From assembly GCF_014805625.2 (NCBI RefSeq), contig NW_023998497.1, positions 247,857 through 311,856 of the forward strand: DNA of 64,000 bases. Reading direction: 5' to 3'. The number at the start of each line of letters is the position of its first letter. Position 1 is the stretch's first letter. The notes below the pieces were generated by a model. That model was not told where the DNA came from. It saw only the letters and a list, made by a program, of their open reading frames with translations, and made no database searches. This DNA comes from Glossina fuscipes. Lineage: Eukaryota > Arthropoda > Insecta > Diptera > Glossinidae. Made by a program: the position numbers and the translations under genes. Positions 23,811-34,858 of this stretch are shown piece after piece.

Positions 23811-26800
23811 ATGGTAAGTTAAGCTTAAATAATATCGAAACGTCTCTAAAATAAGCAAACTACCAAAATAATATCCTTCGTTCATTTTAGGCTAATTATA
23901 CGGAAGACCAGCTTGCTGGTAAGTTAAAGAAAATTATCAAAACCTGAAAACGAACTCGAGATTTTATCTTATTTGGGAGTTGCTTTCAAAGTGATGTGGA
24001 AAATGACGCATGTTTGAAAAGAAACGGATAAATTAGGCAATTCGAGATCAAATGATTTTCCAAAAAAAATTTAGAAAAGATCATCAGAGTATATTTGGTG
24101 TCTTCTTATCTTCTACTGCGTTGTCAGTGGAAGTTATTTGATCAAATAACTTTTGCTTTAATCATTATTGGTAACTCATCGAAAGTTTACAGCAGCGCAT
24201 CAGAATACATTTCGTGTTTTCTTACCTCCCATTGTGTTGTCTAGAAAACAAATGTTTTATTTATTACGAACTGCTTCCATTTTATATAGTTTTTTCTTCG
24301 TATATATTATTTGTGTGACCTTTGCACAGAACACCTTCAACCGTAAATGGTTGTTGTAGCGAAGCACGTTCTATTAAAGATAAATCCTTAAAAGGAGAAA
24401 CTCGATTTATTTTCCTCGTTGTAAAAAAAAAGAAAACAAAATTTTCCATTGGATTTCGTAGAAAATTACGCAATTATATTTATTGACAACTTCGCTTTGC
24501 TAGCCAAGACGGTTAATTATTGGATATTTATTTGATTTAACGATACGTTATGTTCCTTCCCCCCTCCGACTGTCACCTAGAAATACAAAGCAAATTAAAC
24601 CAAAACTATACGCAATGTTAATCGATCTAGCATTAAAAGAACGTTCGCCTGTCGGTTGTTGCCACGCTTCATTTTTTAAACATCAGGATGGACAGTGAGG
24701 TTTTGAGATCTAAAAAGCTTTCATTGCAAAATGTTGTGTTCGAATACGAGCTCCTTTATCTTTAACTCCTCTTTGATATTTGGTAATTAAAAAGAAAGCA
24801 ATTATACTGCAGTATCGTTCCGATTGAAAATATTTGGGAAAGTAATGTAAACGTGCAAAGTAAATATCATTGTAATATATTAAAACCCCTGCAGTTATTA
24901 TGACTTAAATTAGGGGTACATTACAACTTCGTTCTGTAAAAATCGTTCCAAATCGCCAACTGAGATTTAATAAAATATTTAGCAATTACAATACATTGTT
25001 TAGGAACGTTGGGTGTCAAATATTCGCGCTAAGGCGAATATACATTTTACTTGCTTGTTTCTTCTATAAGTGCAATTAAGTGAGTATTTTTTTTTTAATT
25101 TTATTATATGGCCAACATTCACAACATAGCCAAAAGCAATGAAGTATTTGCGCCGTAATTAGTTAGATAGTTAGATTTGGTGTACATTTCGTCTCTTAAT
25201 ATTGTTGTTTGTGTGCAATTTATTTAGAGCCAAGAAATAAATTTTGCGACTACAAAAAAAAGGATGATCACTAACAACTAAGGCTATCAATTATTCCTTT
25301 GTTTAAATGGTTAGTCCAGTCGTTGCAATAAAGCCAAATATTTTACTAGTATTGAGTTCACGAGATACTTTCAAGAAATTAGCAGAGCCCGCGCTTAGAC
25401 GCTCCGAAAACGAGTCCACAAATGTTAAATGGGCTTTGACATTTATGGCAAAAATTTTGATAATTTTAAAATCTTGCACAGCCAGCATTCCCTTTCTACA
25501 ATGTTTAATGCATCGAGTGCTTGATGGAGACTATTTCGTCATAGGCAAATAATGAATATATCAACTTTATTATTATTTTTAAAAATACTTTTTTTCATTT
25601 CTCTACTTTGGTTATCATGGTCATCTTCAAACTCGAAATAAGCCCGAGCGGACAGACATGAATAAATTAAATGGAAATCTTTGTAAAGCATACATGTACA
25701 CCGCCTAAAGAGTTTATTAAATGAATTTCTGAGGGTTGCGTACAAAATATTTGTGATGGGGCGCGTTATAAATAACAAAATTATACCGGATCGTGACCTA
25801 ATCTTTTATACCCAACATCGTAATCCCGAAAAAAAGAAAAGAATTACATTTTCATACCCTATTTTCATTGATTGCTTGATTTTTTACATTTTTAGAATAA
25901 AAGTGTAGGTGTGTCTTGCACCTTGCACGGGAAGCAAAGGTGTTCGCAGTTTTCCTTATATAGACGAGTGGGCGTTGTAAGCGTACTTCTTGAAAAGTTT
26001 GGGTCATTTTCAAATTCTACGCAGTTGCACAGACGAACAGATGGACAGACGGACAGGTTTGGTACATTCCGAATTTGAAACTGGCCAAGAGCCTTGCTTC
26101 TGTGCGTTATAAAATTATGTGGAAGAGGCCGATTTTGGAAATTTATGTAGTGTACGTGTCGTGGTTTATAAGTAACAAGCCAAAAACACATAAAACAAAG
26201 ATGTTTTCAATATTTTCTGTATAGGTCTTTGAGGATAATAGTCGTTTCGTTTGACCGCTTTAAGTCAATTTCAAATTTTTTTGCAAACTTCTAGCCGATA
26301 TTGTCATTTTTGCAAACGAGAGAATGTTTACCAGAGATACTACACATTTACGTAGACGGATAGACGAACAGATGAATGGACCAACATTCGCAGATGCATT
26401 CTGAACTTGAAACTGGCCAAGGATTCATACACTTTGTGGGGCTTTTGAACCTCTCTTCTGCGCGTGATAACGATCTTGGAAAGGAAAAGAAATTGTGACA
26501 CTATAAAACCTAACTAGGCCCGTCTGGTTTCTCCATTTTTGTAGGGGCACTACAGCGTCGCCCATACAATAGGCGGTCCACTTTTTGTAGCTTTATCTGC
26601 TGTTGTTTACGAGTAATGAGAAAAAAAACAATTTTTATTTCTTTTCAAAAATGGAGAGTTGTCAGTTTACGTGGTACTGTAGGCGTCTCCTTCGACTGAT
26701 TTGAACCATTTCCAATACCAAGCTGCGAAAAGATCAGGATCAAGAATATATATACTTTGTGGGGTCTCTGAAGTCTCCTTCTGGGCGTTGCAAGCGTTTT

Positions 26801-29223
26801 GACGAAATGAATATGACATCATCCCCATCATAAGAAATAAACATACAGTGTCCACGACAAGAGCACGACTTTGAGATCAACATAGTTAATATTAAGCGCT
26901 TCTTTTCTTTTTTGTATGAATATTATGCGCGTCATGAAGTTTGATTTAAGGACGTATCTAGCCAGGTTTAGTTTTCTAATTCCTTTTTTTTCACCTTCAA
27001 ATTTTTATAACAAAACGGGATCCAATTGAGACAATACGTGTTTCTTATGGCATATCGATTGCATGATGGTTGCGATAGAATTAGTGTATAAACTACTTTC
27101 TTAGTGTGTCTTTACGTTTTATCACTTAATGTCTATCTACAAATGTTTATCCGACTGTATTAAGTTCGCGGCCGAATGTAACGCCCAGTAGGGCTTAAGA
27201 CATACCTACCATTTATTATACTGATCGACTCAGATTCATTTTCTGAATCACTTTCTGAACTTATGTACGCTTGACTGTTCATCTGATCTCTATGCAAATA
27301 TTTTAGCGTTCAACCTACAGGTCGTAATTTTGGACATATTTTGATGAAATCTAGTGCTCTGAAGTGTCGGTTCCCTTTTTCGACAGCTTTCTATATAACG
27401 CCCTATTTTGAAAAGCCTTTCTGTGAAAGAAAATTGCAATTTTCAAAATTTCACTACGAAAGTCCCTGAGTAGTAATATTTTGATTTTCATAATTGGTAT
27501 AAAAATTCTACTTCGGTTGGGCAATTTTTGAACTCCTCATAAATGCTTTCTTAGAGAAACTGGCAAATTGTTCAGTTTTCAATATTTCATGATGAAAATT
27601 GGTTCATAATAATAAAATGAGAAAGAAATCAACATTACCGGATTTGGGCCTAGTAGGTCTATTTTTGGGAATCCACCGCATATAAGCTGTCTCAGGAAAT
27701 ATAAATTCTTAATGTTAATGTTTCATTATGAAAACTTCTTCATGATAATCAAATTGACTTAAAAATAAAATGAAGCAAATTAAAACCGTATGGGACCCCA
27801 ATCCCTATGAGATATCTCACGAAGAGCAAGACGTTCAGAAGAATAATATTTAATATTTAATATTTTACGATGGAAATTGGTGCACAGTAGCAATTTACCG
27901 AAAAAGGTAACGATAGAGAATTTGGAACAGATAAGTCTACATTTTAAGCTCCTAACATATATAGAGGTTATCATGAAAAGCACGCACTTATATGGATAGA
28001 AAGTCTAATTTCTTGTTTCTTATGCAGGAAACTGACGAAATAATAAAATTTTGTACGAACTAAATTAATCTGGCAAAGTTTAGGTCACATCATGTGATAC
28101 TTCAGGTGGACTTTCATGAGAAGTATGTTTTTGTGTGAAAATAATGTGTAATTTTTGATGTATTAATACCAAAACTAGTGAACAGTTGCATTAGATGACG
28201 TTGTGTAGGATATCTAGTGGTCCATATTGCCTGACTGGAATGGCATGTTCTGGCTTAATTTGATGCTACAATTGTAAGGAAAACGATTTCAAATATCTAC
28301 TGCCTCCAGAGAGGTTCATAACATTCATTTAAAAATTGATTAAATACGTTTTTTGAGAGCTCCGAAAAACAAACCGATTAATTGAAGAGAAGAGGCATTT
28401 CTAACGAAAGAGTATAACAAGAGCCTAAGCAGACTTAAAATATCAGCAAAGTGTTGGATACAAGTAGACAGACGAAGAGAGGGGTATAAGAATTATGTCT
28501 ACATACTGGTTATGTACAAATTGGGTATGAAAAATATATACAACATTTTTAGACAGGCAAATAAATTTTAGGCATTTATCGTAAATTTTATTAAGTTGAA
28601 GTTTTAGTAGTTGTTTCCATTTCACGGGGTGAAATTGCATTTATACATTTTTCCGATTCTCATTTAAGCTAAAATGTATATATACGACCCGCCCACTAAA
28701 TACACATTTACTACCTTGGAGGGTATGATATTCATTTTAATATAAATGTGTGCGAAAAGCTTGAGCATTTTTTAATATTTCCTTTTTCCCCCTTTTTGTA
28801 TTTCTTATAGATTTTCAAGAAGCCTTCAATTTGTTTGACAATCGTGGTGATGGGAAAATCCAACTTAGCCAAGTGGGTGAATGCTTGCGAGCCTTGGGGC
28901 AAAACCCCACCGAATCGGATGTGAAAAAGTGTACACATCAATTAAAGTCGGATGAGCGCATATCCTTTGAAGTATTCCTACCTATTTATCAAGCAATTTC
29001 TAAGGCTCGTTCGGCTGATACAGCTGACGATTTTATTGAGGGCTTACGTCATTTTGACAAAGATGCAAGTGGTTTTATATCATCGGCCGAACTAAGACAT
29101 TTGCTTACTACACTGGGCGAGAAATTAACTGATGAAGAAGTTGAACAATTACTAGCTAATCAAGAAGATTCCCAAGGTAATGTCAATTACGAAGAATTCG
29201 TACGTATGGTCATGAGTGGCTGA
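23811..29223 (+). CDS. Mlc-c: Cytoplasmic essential myosin light chain (3 exons)
   Basis: Exons 23811-23813 (only the ATG), 23891-23918 and 28811-29223 join in phase to 147 codons plus stop, the length I recall for Drosophila Mlc-c. The protein starts [16 protein letters not shown] and ends RMVMSG. It is a calmodulin-fold light chain with degenerate EF-hand loops: the first reads [12 protein letters not shown], and a later one reads [12 protein letters not shown]. Essential light chains bind the first IQ motif of the myosin neck, mainly non-muscle myosin II and unconventional myosins. Donor sites are ATG|GTAAG and GCTG|GTAAG; acceptors are TTTTAG and CTTATAG. The 4.9 kb second intron holds repeats of families A and B. 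The ATG sits directly on its donor site, so the first exon is otherwise 5' UTR whose upstream limit I cannot place. Identity is very secure from the near-complete match to the fly protein. Confidence 0.96.
25305..25490. other. Coding-like island in the Mlc-c intron, strand uncertain
   Basis: A patch with balanced base composition is open on both strands: minus [34 protein letters not shown]; plus [20 protein letters not shown]. Either could be a relic. No family was recognised. Confidence 0.2.
25900..26190 (+). repeat. Dispersed repeat family A, copy in the Mlc-c intron
   Basis: GTAGGTGTGTCTTGCACC, GACGAACAGATGGACAGACG, GAATTTGAAACTGGCCAAGA and GTGGTTTATAAGTAACAAGC are recognisable. It is the first of three adjacent copies. 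Confidence 0.6.
26191..26512 (+). repeat. Dispersed repeat family A, second adjacent copy
   Basis: TTTTTGCAAACGAGAGAATG, ACGTAGACGGATAGACGAAC, CTGAACTTGAAACTGGCCAA, CATACACTTTGTGGGGCTTT and CTCTCTTCTGCGCGTGATAA. Confidence 0.65.
26513..26860 (+). repeat. Dispersed repeat family A, third adjacent copy
   Basis: Best-preserved core of the window: AGGATCAAGAATATATATAC followed by TTTGTGGGGTCTCTGAAGTC, CTTCTGGGCGTTGCAAGCG and TTTGACGAAATGAATATGA. This matches the conserved block I associate with dipteran mini-me elements. Confidence 0.75.
27225..27430 (-). repeat. Dispersed repeat family B, copy in the Mlc-c intron
   Basis: Reverse orientation: TTCTGAATCACTTTCTGAA, GCGTTCAACCTACAGGTCG, ATATTTTGATGAAATCTAG, TTTTTCGACAG and TATATAACGCCCTATTTTGA. 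Confidence 0.7.
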
Positions 29224-29544
29224 AAGGGAAGAGTTAACCAAATAATAAAAAAACACTACCACTACGATACATATATATATATATAGAATTTTTATGCCTA
29301 CTTAGAATATTTAAGCAGCATTTCCTTTTTAATCTTTTTTTTTTTTATTGAGAAATCTGTTACACAAGTATTTTACCGGTAAAATGATTTGTTTGCATTT
29401 ACAAAGTATTTGTATATTTACATAATTTTTTGAGCCCACAATTATAAAAAAAGAAAAAACACATTTTATACGTTTACATACTAATTTTTGCTTCTGTTGT
29501 TTTTTTCTTTGAAAAGTATATTACATCTAAACAATTTGTTCTAT

Positions 29545-29556
29545 AATAAAAATAAA
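29545..29556 (+). terminator. Mlc-c poly(A) signals
   Basis: Two adjacent AATAAA hexamers lie about 320 bases after the Mlc-c stop. The intervening sequence is A/T-rich with no open frame, as expected for a 3' UTR. Confidence 0.55.
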
Positions 29557-29559
29557 TTA

Positions 29560-30650
29560 ATAAAAATGTAGATTTTTATATTCTATAAAATGAGTGTGTC
29601 TTCATTTATACTTTCCCCACGCATGTCTGTCCGAGATTTTGCCCGCTATTTTGTCCTTTCTATCGAAGATACGATAGAGAGCTAAATATTTGTGCTCACA
29701 ATTCAAAAGTGACTCAAAGGCTCACTCTGGTAAGATTAGGATTAAATGAACATAAATATTTTCTCAAGACGTCTGTTAGTGTGTTATAGGAGTCAGAAAT
29801 CAACAAATAAGAAGTGCGGCTGCAACTTCCTTGCCAGATGTTCTTTCGACCCAAGTAGTATTCGGGAGCGCTTAAGGAAAAGTGTGCGATATTTGGATGA
29901 AAACATTTATTGCAGATAATGATTTACACACACAAGTGCACTACAGAAATAAATAAGATTTTTCCATCAATTAATTTGTTAGAATTACAAGGCTTTTCCA
30001 GCATTCCCACCCACTCGTCCTGAAATTGCCTGCTCATTGTACGGCAAGCTACCGCGACTCGTTACTCTTTAATCACATTTCGTGGCTTTGGAACAATCTA
30101 CCAGCAGTTGTTGTCTTTCGCGCTGTGCCTGATCTCTCCCCTTCTCAGTCAAACGTAAGCAAATACTACTCCCTCATTACATAGCTAGATCAGAAAACAT
30201 CAGAAAATAGTAGAAATTAACTCTGAAGGACTTTGTTTTTACAAAAAACAAAAAAAAAACAAAAAAGTGGAAAAAACACTTTATTGAAAGTGAAATAGTT
30301 AAACGTTTTTTTAATCTTCGAAAAAGAACTTGAATTTCATGTAGAAAGGAGGACTTGTTCGTTCAATGAATGTATGTAAGCACCCGTTTTTTGAACATCG
30401 TCTTAAAAGTAAAAAGCCTTACTTAAGCTTGAGCGTATTCATAAAGCGAATCATACCACGATGTGGATGTTAGACTCGTGTTTTGGGAATATATAAAATG
30501 TTATTAAGTGTCTTCCTATTGTTCGTTTCAAAATTCCCAAGACCATGTATCACATGCCCGATCAGCATTATCCGTAATCTTGATATCGTTTAATTTTGTA
30601 TTTATATGCAAACTGTTGTCTGAAAGATGACGAAAGCGTATAAGAATTTT
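29560..30650. other. Convergent intergenic spacer, Mlc-c / Stlk
   Basis: Holds the end of the Mlc-c 3' UTR and the Stlk 3' flank. Nothing else is recognised. Confidence 0.5.
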
Positions 30651-30651
30651 A

Positions 30652-31824
30652 TTATTTTATATTGTCTAAGGATTTCCGTAGCCTACCTCTTAACTGTTCG
30701 TAATCAGTTATTTGCATTCCGTAGCGTTGCGTTACGTCCAAGATACTTGCATGACGACATTGTTTGAAAAATGTATGGCTAAGTAATTTAAAGGCTGCCC
30801 AACGATTAGTGGGTTTCTTTTCCATACATATCTCCGTGAATTGATGAAATTCATCTGTAAACAAACGTTGCAAGTAAATTTGTTGCGTTGCGGCAGCTAG
30901 GCTGGAATTGGTTTTATTTGTAGTGGCTAGAATATCTATACACAGAAATAATAATGTTGAAGGCTGTTGATAATTTTCAGTGACTTTTTCTTTTTTTTTT
31001 ACCTATTATTTCATCTACGGCTGGGCAAGTAGTACGGTCTAGGAGAGTTGGAACATTGCCGCGTATCTTTTCCGTAAACATAAATGTAGGTTGCGAATCA
31101 GCAAAAGGTTCTATACCGTTAGCAAGTTCACAACAAGTTATGCCAAGAGAGTATATATCTGATTTCTCAGTGTAACCAATCAAATTTTGTTCTAAAACTT
31201 CGGGAGCTAACCAATTTAAACTGCGCGCACTATGTGGCGGAAGCTGGTGCAACGCTGTAACACGACCGCCATGTGATAAGAAACTTGTACAATCGCGAAA
31301 ACCTGTCAGCACAGCTTTAGTTTGATTTAGTAAGATATGACTCCCTCTGATCGAACGATGTATATAACCACGACGATGTAAATATTCAATGCCGGCCAAA
31401 ACATCCCTCATTATTAGCGCAATAAGAATTTCAGGGAAACCTAAACTTGCGAATAAAAATTCCATTAAAACATGTCACATCTTGGCTTGCATTCAAGGAG
31501 ACCACACCACATCGCACCTGTATTGAAACAATTTTTTATTGTATCGCGGCAGCTGCCAAAACACATTAGAGGGGTTGTAACCCATAAATCACTTTCATTT
31601 ACAAATGCCGTAAAAAATGTATGCAAGTTCGGATGACTAAATTGACGCATAGCCAAAACATCGTCGCGTATTTGTTCCGCATCTTCTTTTGATGCCTTCT
31701 CTAAATGATATTTCTTCAACGCAACGTATTGATTGCTCGCATTGCGAGCCATGTAAACCGTGCCATTGGAACATTTGGCTAATTCTAATTTAATATCATA
31801 ATCATTAATCTTCCAACCAAACAT
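30652..31824 (-). CDS. Stlk: STRAD-type STE20-like pseudokinase (3 exons)
   Basis: Exons 31824-31518, 31440-31003 and 30935-30652 join in phase (G|GT, G|AT) to 342 codons plus stop. The fold is a complete protein kinase domain, but key catalytic motifs are lost. The glycine loop is degenerate (LAKCSNGTVYMAR), the HRD motif reads HRS (130-132) and the DFG motif reads GFR (149-151). The ATP-site lysine (K37 in VALKK) and an APE-like LAPEV remain. This pattern is typical of STRAD, which binds and allosterically activates the tumour-suppressor kinase LKB1 together with Mo25. The Drosophila homologue is Stlk. The start is the first ATG of the frame. A candidate AATAAA overlaps the stop on the minus strand. 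The gene is convergent with Mlc-c. Confidence 0.9.
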
Positions 31825-32034
31825 TTTTCACAAAAGGAAAATTAAAAAACTCCTAGCTAATAAAATAAGAGAAACAAAAATAAATATACTGAAGGGATTT
31901 TTTTGTTTGCTACTTCAAAGCGGTATTGCCATACGCGGAAATTTTGAAATGTACACTAAATTGTAACATAACATAAAAATGTGAATTGCAAATTTTGAGA
32001 TGCTTAACAATCGATCGGATCACCTTTGCGATCA

Positions 32035-32200
32035 GTACCCATGTAGCGACCTGTGTTGAAACAGTCCTTATATGAGAAAGCATAAGAATTTTCAAAATTT
32101 TTCGTCAACGATCTGAACTGAATCATACCCTTCGGTAATACGCGAAAAATTTGAATCGAACTGCCATTTTTTCAACTCCGTCCCATATAACCTTTAATCA
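32035..32200 (-). repeat. Dispersed repeat family B, fragment 5' of Stlk
   Basis: GCGACCTGTGTTGAAACAG, TTTTTTCAACTCC and GTCCCATATAACC are diverged family B blocks. Confidence 0.4.
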
Positions 32201-32735
32201 GAAGTGAAAAGTTAAGGAAGTCAACTCCTCAAGGAATCTGTTAAAGTAGTACAAATCCCCGTTAGATGAACGAAATATTTCCTCGCGCAGTCTGCATAAG
32301 TGGCACAATTCATTCAACTTTAATGTCAAGCGCTTCGCATCTTCTTTCTTAAATACCTGTATTGGTAAAATACAAGAATATAAAATATTTAAAATCTTAC
32401 TTCCGGCACTCGTAACTGGTTTAATTTACAGAAAACGAGAATAAAGGAAAAAGTGGCTTAAGAAGAACGAAGTTCTTTAAAGCGTAATAAGACCGAAGGT
32501 GCCGAAATTGCGCGCACTTAAACTAAAATGGGAATAACCGCCAACTGCCAACATTCGACTCATCAATAATGTCTATAATGTCCACATAAGAGAATCTTTG
32601 TTAAAAAATGCATAGGCTCCTCCACCATTTCCTGTATAAGGCCCGTTTTCATCATTTCCTTCAGCATGTCACGCTTGATGCCCCCAAACTCGTGCGACCA
32701 ATGTACGGGAAATATTTTCTGGATTTGGCACCAAT
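32198..32735 (-). pseudogene. Minus-strand broken coding remnant, function unknown
   Basis: On the minus strand, 32735-32590 encodes a convincing peptide (FGGIKRDMLKEMMKTGLIQE, then MVEEPMHFLTKI) that runs into stops but continues one frame over as VDIIDIIDESNVGSWRLFPF. Further on, 32341-32198 encodes KKEDAKRLTLKLNELCHLCR and REEIFRSSNGDLYYFNRFLE before TGA. The segments look like one degenerate gene read away from the plus-strand remnant beside it, upstream of Stlk. The overlapping plus frame at 32608-32799 is poorer in composition. Function is unknown. Confidence 0.35.
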
Positions 32736-32871
32736 CATTATCTACAGTTTGTCAGTCAAATACTTTGGATCCTACTTTATGGTATTGAATTTGATATGAA
32801 CGCTGCTCACCAACCACCTAAGTGGTTACAAGCTAAATATAATGGAAAGTACATCAGCGACTGCAATGTCG

Positions 32872-34203
32872 ATTGGCCGATTCAATGGACTACAATGCGA
32901 AAATTTCATACATTAAGGAAAATCATATTGCTGACTGCTTGAGTTGCATAGATGTTGATAAAAATGAGAGCAATTTAGTGAACGTTGAAAATATTAATAC
33001 AAGTGAAAATACGTGGAGTGAAGGCGGCTTTTCTTTCTTAGTGGCGGACAAAAGTCGCTCTCGGGAGGAGTAATCAAATGACAACTTCTCTATTTAGATA
33101 AAATTGTTAATAAGTTTAACACACAAATAACGATAACAGATAATAAAAATGATGAAGGAATAAGTTTATTGGATAAACGCAGACTGTTTATAGATGGACT
33201 ACATTTAAAAATAACTCCATCGACGAATACAAGTAGTACTCTCGGTCAGGATTCAATACGTAAAAAATCATCCAAAAATACTGTCACAATGTTAAGTGAT
33301 GTTCAGCTAAATTTTAACGAATACTTGGATTTAGTAGGCAAGTAGGCAGTACCTTTAGTAAAAATTGAAAAGGGGGAACCATTAGGCGACTTTTTCACTT
33401 TCTACAGACAGCAGTGAACAGCAACATTGAAGTTAGCTTTAATTCATCTTTGTCGGTTGATTGCAATGCATCCCTGGATGGCGGCAATGCGAGTAAATAT
33501 TTAGACTTGGATGCTTGCAAAGGAGAACAAAACTTCGATAGCAGCAGAAGCCAAAATCCGCCTCAGCCACCTCCTTCCTCGCCAAATTCCTGTTCATTTG
33601 CTGAAGCTACTGACAATAGTTTGAGTGACGTTTCCATGATCAATTGTTATGCTCCAAGATCAAGCCGAACGAAATATGATAGAATTTGTTGACATGGGCA
33701 GAGGGATGGTATGCCCAAGGAGGGCTCTAATAAAACGTTTTATAAAACGCCAGTCTATACACTCACAATCTCTTTTACCAAATCGGACAGAACTAATTTT
33801 TATACACAATGTATACGCCTTTTGCGTATAGTTTGATAATCGTTGCTCATCATTTCCACGGGACGCGGCAATTCTTCAAGAAAACATCTAGTCCATAGGG
33901 GATATATGAAATCTCTGTTTGGCGTGCTCATTTCAACGTTAACATATTGACAGCAGACGTGTCAGCACGGCAGGCCGTGCTCGTCGGTTACTTCGGGGGT
34001 AGTTTCGGATGCTTCTGATTCTGTCGTCACTTTCAGAAGCCTAGGACTTATGATATGACCATTCGGTAAGTAGGTTTCCTCCATTCGTTTATTCCTTTAA
34101 GGGTAAAACATGTGTATTTCTTTTAGATGAACTTGCTGGCTCAGCAATGACACGTGCGTCCGTCTCTACAACCTGCGATCCTCTTCAAGTGACACTTAAA
34201 TAG
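32872..34203 (+). pseudogene. Decayed gene with intact terminal intron, function unknown
   Basis: Several coding-like segments follow one another on the plus strand in different frames, separated by stops. They are DYNAKISYIKENHIADCLSC... (to 33073), LLDKRRLFIDGLHLKITP ... LNFNEYLDLVGK then a TAG then AVPLVKIEKGEPLGDFF (about 33150-33415), and a Ser/Pro/Asn-rich stretch (33414-33692). The last part has a strong donor (GTAAGTAGG at 34069), a 65-base intron with a TTTCTTTTAG acceptor, and a terminal exon ELAGSAMTRASVSTTCDPLQ ending at TAG 34203. The retained intron argues against a processed copy, while in-frame stops argue against function. I do not recognise the family. Confidence 0.4.
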
Positions 34204-34858
34204 TTCTATATTCCGACAGACAGAGAGAATTTTTGCAGACATCAGGCGATTACATTAAAGAGTGCCGCTCGACGTTGGTCTTTTCAAGCAAGAATTGAAA
34301 AGGAAATATCATATAAAAAATTATTTTTTTGTAAACTGTCCGCAGTCTTTAATAGAATTTTCACGCAAGTAAGGAATGCACTGTAAATTTTACACATTTA
34401 AAATTGAAAGAAATGGTTGCTTACACTAATCTATTATAATCTACATATACACTATCACTTGCTTATTACAAGCTGTATACTAGACTAAATTATTATATAT
34501 TAGTGTATAGACTTATATTAGCTTAGATCTCTGAGATTTGGTTGTATGTATACAACGGGTAAAATTTCCAACACGTTCTGGCAAAACTGATGAAGGTTGG
34601 AAAGATAATTACCAGGCAGCTTTCGTGTATTTTTCAGAAATTAAGAAAATAGTACGTCTAACTTGTTTGTACCTAATATTAGTATTTAAGTATACAATTT
34701 ATTGCATAACTACTTCGGCACAAGAGCGCATCGGCTAATAACTCCTACAACTTAGTATCTACAACTTACTATATTTGGACATGATCATAAATAAAATTCA
34801 GGACTTAATACGTAAACTGGCATTAATATGAATAAATGAGAGATTTATAAATAAATAC

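Noticed and set aside
33073..33104. 28-base intron joining two frames of the plus-strand relic
   Set aside because: GTAATC...TTTAG borders exist, but 28 bases is too short for a fly intron, so I treated it as a frame break.
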